Positions 27,632-35,370 are shown, counted from the first letter of the stretch. The stretch is DNA of 37,091 nt from CAIKZD01 sp041675165 (GCA_041675165.1 JBAYUI010000013.1:1-37091); one strand, 5' to 3'. A program made the numbers and translations. The notes: generated by a model from the letters alone, not told the origin.

Positions 27632-30175
27632 CTAATTCATTCCAAATATACCCACCCCGCTAGCGGTGGAGACGTAGGCGTTGTTATTTTTTTCATCCAC
27701 CGTGAAGCCGGTGGCCTTGGTCAGGTCGGCGTTGTAGTATTGCGCCACAATGTTGCCAGTTAAATCGGTTTTGACAATTCTGGCATTGGTCTTGTCTAAG
27801 ATGTACAAGAATTGATTGTCACGCTTGGTGAAAAGCGCGTCCGCCTTGATCGGGGTGGCGGCGGTTTCCAAGGTGAAATCTTGTTTTTTGCCTTGGAAGA
27901 ATTTCAAGAGGCCGCTCTCATCGATCAGATAAACATTTTCTCCGATGGCCATATTTTTGATCTGCGAAAGATCTGTCGCGCCTTTCAACCAATCGATTTT
28001 TTGTCCGAAGCCGCCGGTGTCGCGCGGATAACGATAGATCTGGCCATTCGCGCTGTCCGTGACATATAGGTAGGTAAGGTATGTTCCGATAGAAACGACA
28101 CGCGTGCCACTTGGAATTTCAATGGTGTTGTCTTGGAATTTTTTGGAGGCGGGACTCCAAGAGATGATCCGATTGTCCTGATTCATAAAAAAGATGAAAT
28201 TTATATCATCCATACCGGCGGAATGTGTCGGGGTGAAATTTTCAGGGAAAGGATAATTCTGGCTGTTCGCGACATCGACTACGCCCTTGGCGCTGATGGC
28301 AAAAATTGAATCGTTCAAGTTTATGACGGCGGAAACATTTTCACCGGTGTAAGCAGTTGTTATTTTTTCGACGCGCACTACGTTCTTGTCTCCGGCGAGG
28401 GGCAGCGGAGCGGGGGCCGTTTCCGTCGAGACGGCTTTCGGAGCGGGTTTGGCCCCAATCTTGGCGAGGAAATAGGGGACGATGAAAAGGAAGATGATCG
28501 CCAAGGCAGCATAAATTTTTTGGGTATAATCCATTTTGGCCAAGATATTTTTCAAGCGGGAAAAGTCAGGCATAATTTTGGTGGGGCGGTTTTCTGTTCG
28601 GCGGTCGATCCTTGTGTTGGTCGTGGCAATCGGTGTCAATTTTTCAGAATATTTCCCAATCCAGCCTTGCGGGTCATCGGACGTTCCACTGGGGCTTTCT
28701 TGGGCCTGTCCGGCCGCTTCATCGGCGTGATCCCGAGAGGTCTTTTTTTTCTGTCTTTCCTGCCAAAAAGTATGCACGGCCAAACCGCCGGCCTTTATCT
28801 TTTGCAATATGATTCCGGAAATAGCCGCTAATGTGTGTCCGATGATGGTCAGCGCCATCAGGATGGATTTTTTACATTTCGGATAATTTTCTTGCCAGAA
28901 AAGCAGTAGCTGTTTTTCGATCCTAAGGAAGATTGTCAGGAAGGAAATCGTCCTGTCGGCTGAACGATCCGTATTTTTTTCTTCGGCGGGTGCTTGTTCC
29001 GAGTAGGGCCTATCTTCAAAGGAAGGGACGGAGGCTCCTTCTTTGTCAGGGGAGGGTAGCGTTTTTGCGGTTTGGTTTTTCTTCCGCAGCGTTCCGAAAA
29101 ACTTGAGCGAAGAATCAGTATAGGCATCAAGTTTGTCCTGCCATCCGCCGAGCATTTCTAGGAAATCGGACGATGTCTCTTTCTCTGAGGAGTTGCCTTT
29201 GATGTAGATGTGACCGGTTTTCTTATCTACGAATTCACCGTTGTTTTTCGCCAGTTCTTTTTTTATCTCATTGACCAGCGCCTCTCTTTCGCTGGAATTT
29301 CTTCCGGGAACACTCTTTTCTTCCGCGTCCGCCGCATTGCCGGAAAAAGTTTCCGATGAAATTCTCAGTGGTCCTTTTGCCATCGTTCTGGGGGATGATT
29401 TTTTGGAGAAAGCGGATTGGCTGAAAGCGTTGAAATTGTCGCCTTGTGTCGGAACGGCCATCTTGTTCAGGATTTTTTCTTCCTTCTTGATCCCGATGAC
29501 CAGTGCAGCGGCGCGTTCCAGTTCGTTCACGAGCGCGGTTTTCAAAAATTGGATGAATTCCGCTGCCGAAAATTTGAGCGCGCTTTTTTTGATCTCTTCC
29601 AAAGAAAAAATATCGAACATCGCACTGGTCGTGATGATCAATTTGTCATCTTCCTCCAAACGCCCGCTGACGATATCAGTAAAAGTTTTGAGCGGATTGG
29701 GCGGATTGATGGAGGCGGGGTCTTCACTGAGGTCCGTCAAAGTCTTTCCCCGCAACAGCAAGGCGGACGCGTTACCACTCTGGGACAAGTGGAGATTGTT
29801 CTTGTCGATCACCAAGAGAATGGCGTTGGTGTGTCCGATCCAAGCGATGTTTTCGTGTTCGGCCAGCTTGGCCAGAGCCAAATTGGCTTTCCTGAGCGCC
29901 GCTTCGAAGCTTTCAATTACGCCGCGTTTCGGTTTGGAATAGTATTCTTTTTTGATGACGGAGATCAGATAATTCACGATGTAAGAAGAATCTTCAGATT
30001 CATCGGTTATTTCTAAGATTCCGGCTAAGATTCCCAGGTTCTGCTGAGCTATATTTTCCGGCTCGGAGACAAAAACTTCAATGAAAGGCTTGGCATCGTT
30101 ATGGCGGCAGATCAAGATATTATTAAACGAAGCGGAAAAACATTCAATTTTTTTATCCGATTTTTTTTTGGACAT
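27632..30175 (-). CDS. PP2C-like pseudophosphatase with membrane helix and beta-propeller, 847 aa
   Basis: Residues ~1-250 have the strand-helix order of PP2C/SpoIIE-type phosphatases: NLGILAGILEITDESEDSSY, WIGHTNAILLVIDKNNLHLS then SGNASALLLRGKTLTDLSED (aligning with GxTA...VANVGDSRA.L...G.L..LT.D), and EEDDKLIITTSAMFDIFSLE. The metal-binding DGMGG and GDSR Asp are replaced (ILEITD; GNAS), so catalysis is unlikely. A charged disordered linker (~250-545) with one amphipathic helix follows, then a membrane helix (~554-573; IYAALAIIFLFIVPYFLAKI) and a six- or seven-bladed beta-propeller outside (~600-847; repeats like IFAISAKGVVDVA, LYVTDSANGQIYRYPR, LYILDKTNARIVKTDLTG). The design is a transmembrane protein joining an outer propeller to an inner pseudoenzyme. 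Promoter at 30194-30222. Confidence 0.82.
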   Translation of the reverse strand: MSKKKSDKKIECFSASFNNILICRHNDAKPFIEVFVSEPENIAQQNLGILAGILEITDESEDSSYIVNYLISVIKKEYYSKPKRGVIESFEAALRKANLALAKLAEHENIAWIGHTNAILLVIDKNNLHLSQSGNASALLLRGKTLTDLSEDPASINPPNPLKTFTDIVSGRLEEDDKLIITTSAMFDIFSLEEIKKSALKFSAAEFIQFLKTALVNELERAAALVIGIKKEEKILNKMAVPTQGDNFNAFSQSAFSKKSSPRTMAKGPLRISSETFSGNAADAEEKSVPGRNSSEREALVNEIKKELAKNNGEFVDKKTGHIYIKGNSSEKETSSDFLEMLGGWQDKLDAYTDSSLKFFGTLRKKNQTAKTLPSPDKEGASVPSFEDRPYSEQAPAEEKNTDRSADRTISFLTIFLRIEKQLLLFWQENYPKCKKSILMALTIIGHTLAAISGIILQKIKAGGLAVHTFWQERQKKKTSRDHADEAAGQAQESPSGTSDDPQGWIGKYSEKLTPIATTNTRIDRRTENRPTKIMPDFSRLKNILAKMDYTQKIYAALAIIFLFIVPYFLAKIGAKPAPKAVSTETAPAPLPLAGDKNVVRVEKITTAYTGENVSAVINLNDSIFAISAKGVVDVANSQNYPFPENFTPTHSAGMDDINFIFFMNQDNRIISWSPASKKFQDNTIEIPSGTRVVSIGTYLTYLYVTDSANGQIYRYPRDTGGFGQKIDWLKGATDLSQIKNMAIGENVYLIDESGLLKFFQGKKQDFTLETAATPIKADALFTKRDNQFLYILDKTNARIVKTDLTGNIVAQYYNADLTKATGFTVDEKNNNAYVSTASGVGIFGMN

Positions 30176-30193
30176 AAGCGCTTATTTTTCTAC

Positions 30194-30222
30194 ATTATAA
30201 CAGCAAAAATTGTCCTTGCCTA
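30194..30222 (-). promoter_or_regulatory. Promoter of the 847-aa gene
   Basis: Reading the minus strand: TAGGCA (30222-30217), 17-nt spacer, TATAAT (30199-30194) with TGT in front (extended -10). It ends 19 nt before the ATG at 30175. Confidence 0.6.
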
Positions 30223-30254
30223 GAGTGCTCGATATTTTTCAGGTTCTCTATAGC

Positions 30255-30283
30255 TTGATAATTTTCACAATTTCCGTTAGGCT
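30255..30283 (+). promoter_or_regulatory. Possible tRNA-Glu promoter
   Basis: TTGATA 30255-30260, 17-nt spacer, TAGGCT 30278-30283. The tRNA begins 17 nt further on. The -10 is weak. Confidence 0.4.
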
Positions 30284-30299
30284 AGATTAAGTCAAGCAC

Positions 30300-30371
30300 G
30301 GCCTCATCGTCTAGCGGCTAGGACATCAGGTTCTCATCCTGGAAACAGGGGTCCGATTCCCCTTGAGGCTA
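30300..30371 (+). tRNA. tRNA-Glu(CTC)
   Basis: Cloverleaf folds fully: acceptor GGCCTCA (30300-30306) with TGAGGCT (30364-30370, first pair G-T), D arm GTCT..GGAC with loop AGCGGCTA, anticodon arm TCAGG/CCTGG with loop TTCTCAT, anticodon CTC reading GAG (Glu), variable AAAC, T arm AGGGG/CCCCT. The T loop reads TCCGATT, so position 55, normally U (pseudouridine), is C. No encoded CCA; ACG follows. A terminator comes right after. Confidence 0.9.
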
Positions 30372-30375
30372 CGAA

Positions 30376-30404
30376 AAAATTCTCCCTAGGAGAGAGTTTT
30401 TTTG
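30376..30404 (+). terminator. Terminator after tRNA-Glu
   Basis: TCTCC (30381-30385) pairs with GGAGA (30389-30393), flanked by an A run and a seven-T run (30397-30403) that can extend the stem. Confidence 0.75.
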
Positions 30405-30437
30405 TTTGCCAAAGGTTTCAAGCAGGCGTAAACTGGA

Positions 30438-30538
30438 GGTGGGTAGGGAGATACCCACCCAGATACCCACCTTAGAAACAAAAAAAGAACTTCGCGGAGA
30501 AGCTCTTGCAGGATATACTTGCTATAGCAAGTATATCC
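30438..30538. repeat. Inverted repeats downstream of tRNA-Glu, including a 28-bp perfect palindrome
   Basis: The gap 30372-30694 has no convincing gene. It contains GGTGGGTA (30438-30445) facing TACCCACC (30452-30459), a second TACCCACC (30464-30471), a CTTC/GAAG hairpin (30490-30502), and a perfect palindrome at 30511-30538 with arms of 14 (GGATATACTTGCTA). None has the T run of a terminator. Such stacked palindromes next to a tRNA gene fit an element end or regulatory array. Confidence 0.6.
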
Positions 30539-30615
30539 ATAAAATATATAGTTGTCAAATTTCAGTTTGCGTATGTAAGCAATATTTTACCTAATATGAG
30601 CCTAGATTCAGGGCA

Positions 30616-30682
30616 TTGACTAGTAGTCTACTTTAGAGTATACTACTCATAAGTAGACTGGGCATATTAAATCAATTATAAT
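30616..30682 (+). promoter_or_regulatory. Two overlapping promoters with an operator-like inverted repeat
   Basis: P1: TTGACT 30616-30621, 17-nt spacer, TATACT 30639-30644. P2: TAGACT 30654-30659, 17-nt spacer, TATAAT 30677-30682. An inverted repeat AGTCTACTT (30625-30633) / AAGTAGACT (30651-30659) puts one arm in the P1 spacer and the other over the P2 -35. A second pairing, AGTAGT (30622-30627) / ACTACT (30642-30647), competes with it. A dimeric repressor bound here would block both promoters. Confidence 0.65.
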
Positions 30683-30694
30683 ATTATTACGAGT

Positions 30695-32077
30695 ATGAAG
30701 TTTATAAATCGTAAAAATGAATTGTTAGCTTTAAATGAAAAATGGGAAGCTAATACCTCTCAATTAGTTGTTGTTTATGGAAAAAGGCGAGTAGGAAAGA
30801 CGGAACTTTTGAAACAATTCGGTCACGCTAAGCCTTTTATATATTTTCTGGCTGACAGAAGGAATCAAGTTGAGCAATTTAGAGAGCTGGGTCGAATTAT
30901 TGGAGAGTATTTTGATGATGCCATTCTTACAAAGCGAGGCTTTACTGATTGGATAGAGGTGTTTGGGTATTTAAAAAAAAATAAGCAACGATTTGTTTTT
31001 GCCATAGATGAGTACCCATATTTAGTTGAGGCTGATAGCGCCACAAGCTCGCTTTTTCAAAAAGGGTGGGATGAATATCTGAAAAATAGTGGAATATTTA
31101 TGATTTTATCCGGATCAAGCGTGGCGATGATGGAATCGGAAACGTTAATTCAAAAATCGCCGCTCTTTGGTCGACGGACCGGACAACTTTTAGTCGAGCC
31201 CTTGGTATTCGATCAAGCGAGTCAGTTTTTCCCGAAAAAATCTTTCCATGATTTTATGCGATACTATTCTATTGTTGGCGGCATGCCAGCCTATCTTTTG
31301 CAGCTGGATGGAGAAAAAACACCAGAAGAAAATATAATAAAAAAAATATTCTCACCAACTGAATTTCTTTTTAATGAAGTAGAATTTACATTAAGAGAAG
31401 AGTTACGTGAACCGAAAAATTATCTGGCGATTCTGCGAGCTATCTCTTGGGGCAAGCGAAAATTTGGAGAAATCGTCAATGAAACTGGCTTAGGAAAAAA
31501 TGTCCTAACGAAATATCTTAATGTTTTGGAGCGTCTTCGCTTGATCGAAAAAGAAGTCCCGGCGACAGAAAAAAACCCTCAAAAATCCCGTAAAGGATTG
31601 TATCGGATAACGGATAATTTTTTTCGGTTTTGGTTTCAATTCGTCTATCCATATAAGAGCGAATTGCAAATCGGAAGACAGTCAGAAGTTTTGGAGCGAT
31701 ACCAAAAATGTTCAGCGTCTTTGGAGGCGGTAGTATATGAAGATGTTTGTCGTGAATTAGTTTTTGGTTTTGAGAAACATCTTTTTCGTTTTGAGCATGT
31801 TGGACGTTGGTGGGAGAAAGAAAAAGAAATAGACCTGGTTGGCATAAATAGAAAAGAGAAGAAGATAATTTTTGGGGAATGCAAATGGTCAGCTAAGCCA
31901 GTTGGAACAAATATATTCCTTGATCTTAAGCGTAAAGCTGTTGATGTTCAATGGGAGCGTGGGGAAAGAATGGATTTTTTTATTCTTTTCAGTAAAAGTG
32001 GCTTTACGGAGGATATGATTAAATTGGCAAAAAAGGAAAAAGTTTTACTTGTTCATGGAAATGCTTTATTGAAATAA
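30695..32077 (+). CDS. Archaeal-type AAA ATPase with DUF234 nuclease-like C terminus
   Basis: 460 residues. Start: MKFINRKNELLALNEKWEAN, Walker A VVVYGKRRVGKTELL (~26-40), Walker B FVFAIDEYPYL (~102-112), sensor FMILSGSSVAMM, as in the PF01637-type archaeal ATPases. Middle: SPLFGRRTGQLLVEPL and YYSIVGGMPAYLLQL, then a winged-helix part (SWGKRKFGEIVNETGLGKNV). C terminus: DUF234-like PD-(D/E)XK fold with WWEKEKEIDLVGINRKEKKI and IIFGECKWSAKPVG, keeping the E..D...ECK pattern of a nuclease site. The family is abundant in archaea and patchy in bacteria; it may act in mobile-element or defence biology, but no activity is established. Its codons look more AT-rich than the flanking genes. ATG lies 12 nt after a TATAAT box. 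Confidence 0.88.
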   Translation: MKFINRKNELLALNEKWEANTSQLVVVYGKRRVGKTELLKQFGHAKPFIYFLADRRNQVEQFRELGRIIGEYFDDAILTKRGFTDWIEVFGYLKKNKQRFVFAIDEYPYLVEADSATSSLFQKGWDEYLKNSGIFMILSGSSVAMMESETLIQKSPLFGRRTGQLLVEPLVFDQASQFFPKKSFHDFMRYYSIVGGMPAYLLQLDGEKTPEENIIKKIFSPTEFLFNEVEFTLREELREPKNYLAILRAISWGKRKFGEIVNETGLGKNVLTKYLNVLERLRLIEKEVPATEKNPQKSRKGLYRITDNFFRFWFQFVYPYKSELQIGRQSEVLERYQKCSASLEAVVYEDVCRELVFGFEKHLFRFEHVGRWWEKEKEIDLVGINRKEKKIIFGECKWSAKPVGTNIFLDLKRKAVDVQWERGERMDFFILFSKSGFTEDMIKLAKKEKVLLVHGNALLK

Positions 32078-32091
32078 TTTTTTATAAAAGG

Positions 32092-32523
32092 ATGAAATTA
32101 CAAAGAGCAACAATCGAAGACATCCAGGCGCTACTGGAAATTGAAAAAACAACCATCGGAGTGAAGACATATTCGAGGTGGCGCGATGAGAAAGAAATGA
32201 AAGAGCGGCTTGATTCTGAAGTGGTATATCTGATTGAGAATGATGGTGTGACAGTGGGGAGTATTTCGTATGAGATAAAAAACGAGAATCACGCGGATAT
32301 AAGCGCGCTCGTTGTGAAGCCGGAATTTCAAAGACAAGGACTGGCCAAGCAGGCGATGGAGTTGCTTTTGGAAGAGTTGAAGAATTTCAAAAAACTAACG
32401 CTGGAAGTGCATCCGGATAATCATTCAGTCAAGCTCTATGAGTCATTTGGATTTGTGACCGAATCACGCCAAGAAAATTATTACGACGGCGAGCCTCGTT
32501 TGATTATGATAAAAAATAATTAA
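32092..32523 (+). CDS. GNAT-family N-acetyltransferase
   Basis: 143 residues. MKLQRATIEDIQALLEIEKT is the usual GNAT start; VYLIENDGVTVGSISYEIKN, ADISALVVKPEFQRQGLAKQ (acetyl-CoA pyrophosphate loop, Q-R-Q-G-L-A) then AMELLLEELKNFKKLTLEVH and LYESFGFVTESRQENYYDGE complete motifs A and B, close to RimI-like enzymes. It transfers acetyl from acetyl-CoA to an amine; substrate unknown (protein N terminus, small molecule or drug). It starts 14 nt after the ATPase gene and shares its promoters, so the two are co-transcribed. The next gene starts 11 nt after it. Confidence 0.88.
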   Translation: MKLQRATIEDIQALLEIEKTTIGVKTYSRWRDEKEMKERLDSEVVYLIENDGVTVGSISYEIKNENHADISALVVKPEFQRQGLAKQAMELLLEELKNFKKLTLEVHPDNHSVKLYESFGFVTESRQENYYDGEPRLIMIKNN

Positions 32524-32534
32524 TTATAGTAATC

Positions 32535-33443
32535 ATGAATCAATCAGGAATTAAAAAAAGCGAAGGCGTTACTATGGAATTCATATTCTCCACTTTTCAG
32601 TCAGCTTTTGCGTTCATGCAGCCGTATCTGACAAATTATTCAGAATTTTCAAGGGTCTTGTCCAAAGAAACTCAAGTCAAAGAGGGTGGCAACATTCAAT
32701 ATAATTTTGATTTAGAACTGGATGGAATTTTTCAGAAGAAAATTAGAGAGTTCGGCATTGGAGGGAAAATATTTTCCGAAGAAAGTGGGTGGAATGAGTG
32801 GGGAGAGAAAAAATATAGAGTAGTCTGTGATCCGTTTTGCAACAGTTCCTTGGCCTCAAAAACATTCCTGGATGCCGCGATCGGTATATCGATTTTCAGT
32901 TATGATTATCGATTTATCACGTCAGCCATCATGGATTATCAGACCGGGATAGTTGGGATGATTGAGGATGGCAAGACTAATTTCTACCAGATCCAGACGA
33001 AAGAAAAAATCGTGTTTGATATTCCAGTCAAGGATAAATTGGAAGATGCTTGGGTGGTGATTGCCTTGGAAAATCGAAAAACGAGAGAGGATATTGATAA
33101 GGCTAGGCATATTTTGGATAAAGCCAAAAGGATAATCATCAATAGTGGGCACATCTATTGGCTAAGACTGGCGGAAGGAACAATTGATGCTTACCTCGAC
33201 CCCTTTGGCGGAGAGAAATTGTATGAAATGTTCGCTTGCACCGTGGTGCAGAAGAGCGGTTGCGCGGTGACTGATTTGGATGGAGAGGAATTTGATCCGG
33301 TGAAATATCTCAAAATATTCGAAGATGATCGTGACTCCATTTATTATCCGGTAGCTTCAAGGCATAAAGAATTACATAATCGAATATTGAGTACATTGGC
33401 AGATACCCATCTGGTAAGAATAAAAGGCGCGGTAATTGCTTAA
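32535..33443 (+). CDS. Inositol monophosphatase-superfamily protein with altered active site
   Basis: 302 residues from the ATG at 32535 (or 289 from the ATG at 32574, MEFIFSTFQSAFAF, which fits the family start better). IMPase-fold marks: QYNFDLELDGIFQKKIREFG then GGKIFSEESG with the metal-binding Glu pair; VVCDPFCNSSLASKTFLDAA in place of (I/V)DPxDGTxNF; and EGTIDAYLDPFGGEKLYEMF then VVQKSGCAVTDLDGEEF in place of WDxAAGxLIxxEAGGxxTDxxG. The second Asp of DPxDG is Cys and the Asp of WDxA is Glu, so metal binding is likely changed. Normal members dephosphorylate inositol phosphates, fructose bisphosphate or PAP. It is the third gene of the 30695 unit. Activity is uncertain. Confidence 0.75.
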   Translation: MNQSGIKKSEGVTMEFIFSTFQSAFAFMQPYLTNYSEFSRVLSKETQVKEGGNIQYNFDLELDGIFQKKIREFGIGGKIFSEESGWNEWGEKKYRVVCDPFCNSSLASKTFLDAAIGISIFSYDYRFITSAIMDYQTGIVGMIEDGKTNFYQIQTKEKIVFDIPVKDKLEDAWVVIALENRKTREDIDKARHILDKAKRIIINSGHIYWLRLAEGTIDAYLDPFGGEKLYEMFACTVVQKSGCAVTDLDGEEFDPVKYLKIFEDDRDSIYYPVASRHKELHNRILSTLADTHLVRIKGAVIA

Positions 33444-33464
33444 TGGGCTTGAGTCTTGTATAAT
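33436..33464 (+). promoter_or_regulatory. Promoter of the polyprenyl synthase gene
   Basis: TTGCTT 33436-33441, 17-nt spacer, TATAAT 33459-33464, overlapping the stop codon of the preceding gene. The leader is about 30 nt. Confidence 0.55.
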
Positions 33465-33501
33465 TTCAAAAGGATTAAAAGGCCTATAAAAAGCTAAAAA
33501 T

Positions 33502-34575
33502 ATGGATGTCATTGAAAAATTGAAGGAATATAAAAGTCGTCTGGATCCGCTGTTGAAGATCTACTTTAAGAAAAAGATCAAACAGCTTAAGAAGTCCGAT
33601 ATTTTGGCGGTGGAGGCGGTGGAAACGATCGCTGATTTCACTTTGGCCGGTGGCAAGCGTATCCGGCCCGCCTTGGTATATTATGGCTATCTGGCGGCCG
33701 GCGGGAAAGATGAAAAGAAAATTTTGGAAGCCTCTATGAGCATAGAATTGATCCATATTTTTTTGCTCATCCATGATGATATCATCGATCGGGACGCTCG
33801 GCGTCATGGCGTGGCGACCGTGCATGAGCGCTATAAGAAAATTGGCCGGATGATTTCGTCCAAAGAAGATAGTCTGCACTTTGGCAATTCTATGGCGATG
33901 TTGGCGGGGGATATGGCATCCGCCATGGCTTATGAAATCATTTTCAACAGTCCTTTCGCGCCGGAAACCATCATTAGTGCTTTGGATAAGCTTCAGAAAA
34001 TAGTTTATACCATTGTCCCGGGAGAAATGTTGGATGTGGTGATGGAGATGCGCAAAAAATCTTCCGAAGAAGAGGTTCTCCGGATGTACGAAGGCAAGAC
34101 TTCCAGCTATAGCTTTGAAGGACCATTGCATCTGGGGGCGATTCTATCGGGGGAAAAGGATGAAAAAATATTGGAAAATTTTTCGGCGTATGCTATGCCG
34201 ATCGGCAAAGCTTTCCAGATCAGGGATGACATTATCGGACTTTTCGGTTCAGAGAAAAAAGTCGGGAAACCGATCGGATCGGATGTCATTGAAGGCAAGC
34301 AAACCATCTTACTCGTCAAAGCTTTGGAAATGGGGAATCGGGAACAGAAAGGAATGATCAAAAAATATCTAGGCAAAAAAGATCTGGTGCCAGCTGAGCT
34401 GGAAAAATTCCGCCAAGCCATCCGTGCTACGGGTGCTTTGGAATACAGCCAAAATCTGTCGCAAAAATTGGTGGCGGAAGCCAAAGCAGCATTGGAACGG
34501 ATCAAATTTGACAATGATGAAGCGCGTGAATTCTTGGTGGCTTTGGCGGATTATATCATTGTCCGCGAGGTCTAG
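33502..34575 (+). CDS. trans-Polyprenyl diphosphate synthase (FPP/GGPP/octaprenyl type)
   Basis: 357 residues. It condenses IPP with allylic diphosphates to make trans polyprenyl diphosphates. Marks: FTLAGGKRIRPALVYYGYLA (IPP-binding G-K-R), MSIELIHIFLLIHDDIIDRD then ARRHG with the first Asp-rich motif DDIID, LHFGNSMAMLAGDMASAMAY, EGKTSSYSFEGPLHLGAILS and the second motif FQIRDDIIGLFGSEKKVGKP, a DDxxG form as in idsA-type GGPP synthases rather than DDxxD. KQTILLVKALE follows. The residue five places before DDIID, which sets chain length, is a Phe (IFLLIHDD), which usually favours short products. The neighbour at 34657 would use such a product as primer. Confidence 0.92.
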   Translation: MDVIEKLKEYKSRLDPLLKIYFKKKIKQLKKSDILAVEAVETIADFTLAGGKRIRPALVYYGYLAAGGKDEKKILEASMSIELIHIFLLIHDDIIDRDARRHGVATVHERYKKIGRMISSKEDSLHFGNSMAMLAGDMASAMAYEIIFNSPFAPETIISALDKLQKIVYTIVPGEMLDVVMEMRKKSSEEEVLRMYEGKTSSYSFEGPLHLGAILSGEKDEKILENFSAYAMPIGKAFQIRDDIIGLFGSEKKVGKPIGSDVIEGKQTILLVKALEMGNREQKGMIKKYLGKKDLVPAELEKFRQAIRATGALEYSQNLSQKLVAEAKAALERIKFDNDEAREFLVALADYIIVREV

Positions 34576-34591
34576 GCGGGAATTTTCAGGG

Positions 34592-34620
34592 TTGATTTTC
34601 TTTCTCTTTTGATTTATTAT
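34592..34620 (+). promoter_or_regulatory. Promoter of the cis-prenyltransferase gene
   Basis: TTGATT 34592-34597, 17-nt spacer, TATTAT 34615-34620. Transcription would start near 34627, which rules out the upstream start at 34609 and supports the ATG at 34657. Confidence 0.65.
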
Positions 34621-34656
34621 TTACACATATCTCTTATCCTAAGAACAACCAAGTCT

Positions 34657-35370
34657 ATGATAAATGAATCGAACAAGGTGCCTTTCCATGTGGCGATAAT
34701 CCCGGATGGTAACCGACGCTGGGCCAGAGAGAGAGGACTTAAGCCTTGGGAGGGACATGAGGCTGGCGCGAAAAATTTGGAAATTCTGGTCGATATCGCG
34801 CTGGGAAAAGGAGTCGGAAGCCTGTCTTTTTGGGGTTCTTCCGTCGACAACCTCATCAAACGTCCGCTAGCCGAGAAAAGAGCCCTGCTGGACATTTACA
34901 AGAGATATTTCGAGCGATTATTGACGGATAAGAAGATTTATGACAATGAAGTCAGGGTGAATGTGATCGGAAGGTGGGAAGATCAGTTCCCGGAATCGCT
35001 CAAGGAAATCATCTGTGAAGTCATCGAAAAAACCAAGCACTACAAAAAAAGGATGCTCAATTTTATGCTGGCCTATTCCGGCACGGATGATATGCTCCGC
35101 GCCATCCAAAAGATCAATGACGGGTATGCTGAGAAAACAAAAATTACGGCTGGAATGTTGAAAGAAAATCTGATGACAGCCGAGCTGGCCCCGGTGGATT
35201 TTATGATCAGGACCGGTGGGGAGCCGCACAATTCCAACGGTTTTCTGATGTGGGACACGGCTGACGCCCAACTCTATTTCTTTGAAGGCAATTTTCCAGA
35301 ATTCAAGGATGTTGAATTTGAAAAGGCTCTGGAAGAATATGCTAGGCGAAGCCGAAGATTTGGGAAATAG
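34657..35370 (+). CDS. uppS: cis-Prenyltransferase, undecaprenyl diphosphate synthase-like
   Basis: 237 residues from the ATG at 34657. HVAIIPDGNRRWARERGLKP is the family signature with the catalytic Asp (DGNRRWA) and EGHEAGAKNLEILVDIALGK follows. SLSFWGSSVDNLIKRPLAE replaces the usual YAFSTENWxRP. MLNFMLAYSGTDDMLRAIQK and DFMIRTGGEPHNSNGFLMW then DTADAQLYFFEGNFPEF complete it. The first IPP-site Arg (IRTGGE) is kept, but the GExR.SNFLLWQ element reads GEPHNSNGFLMWD, one residue longer and without the second Arg. This is a divergent branch. It should elongate an allylic primer with IPP into the lipid carrier for peptidoglycan and glycans, at the inner membrane face. Confidence 0.88.
   Translation: MINESNKVPFHVAIIPDGNRRWARERGLKPWEGHEAGAKNLEILVDIALGKGVGSLSFWGSSVDNLIKRPLAEKRALLDIYKRYFERLLTDKKIYDNEVRVNVIGRWEDQFPESLKEIICEVIEKTKHYKKRMLNFMLAYSGTDDMLRAIQKINDGYAEKTKITAGMLKENLMTAELAPVDFMIRTGGEPHNSNGFLMWDTADAQLYFFEGNFPEFKDVEFEKALEEYARRSRRFGK

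Noticed and set aside
30406..30594. 62-residue plus-strand reading frame after tRNA-Glu
   Set aside because: It starts with TTG at the tail of the tRNA terminator, has no ribosome site, runs through several palindromes and resembles no protein; treated as chance.
34609..34656. Longer start for the cis-prenyltransferase
   Set aside because: The start at 34609 falls inside the predicted -10 region of the promoter at 34592-34620, and the conserved protein begins after 34657.
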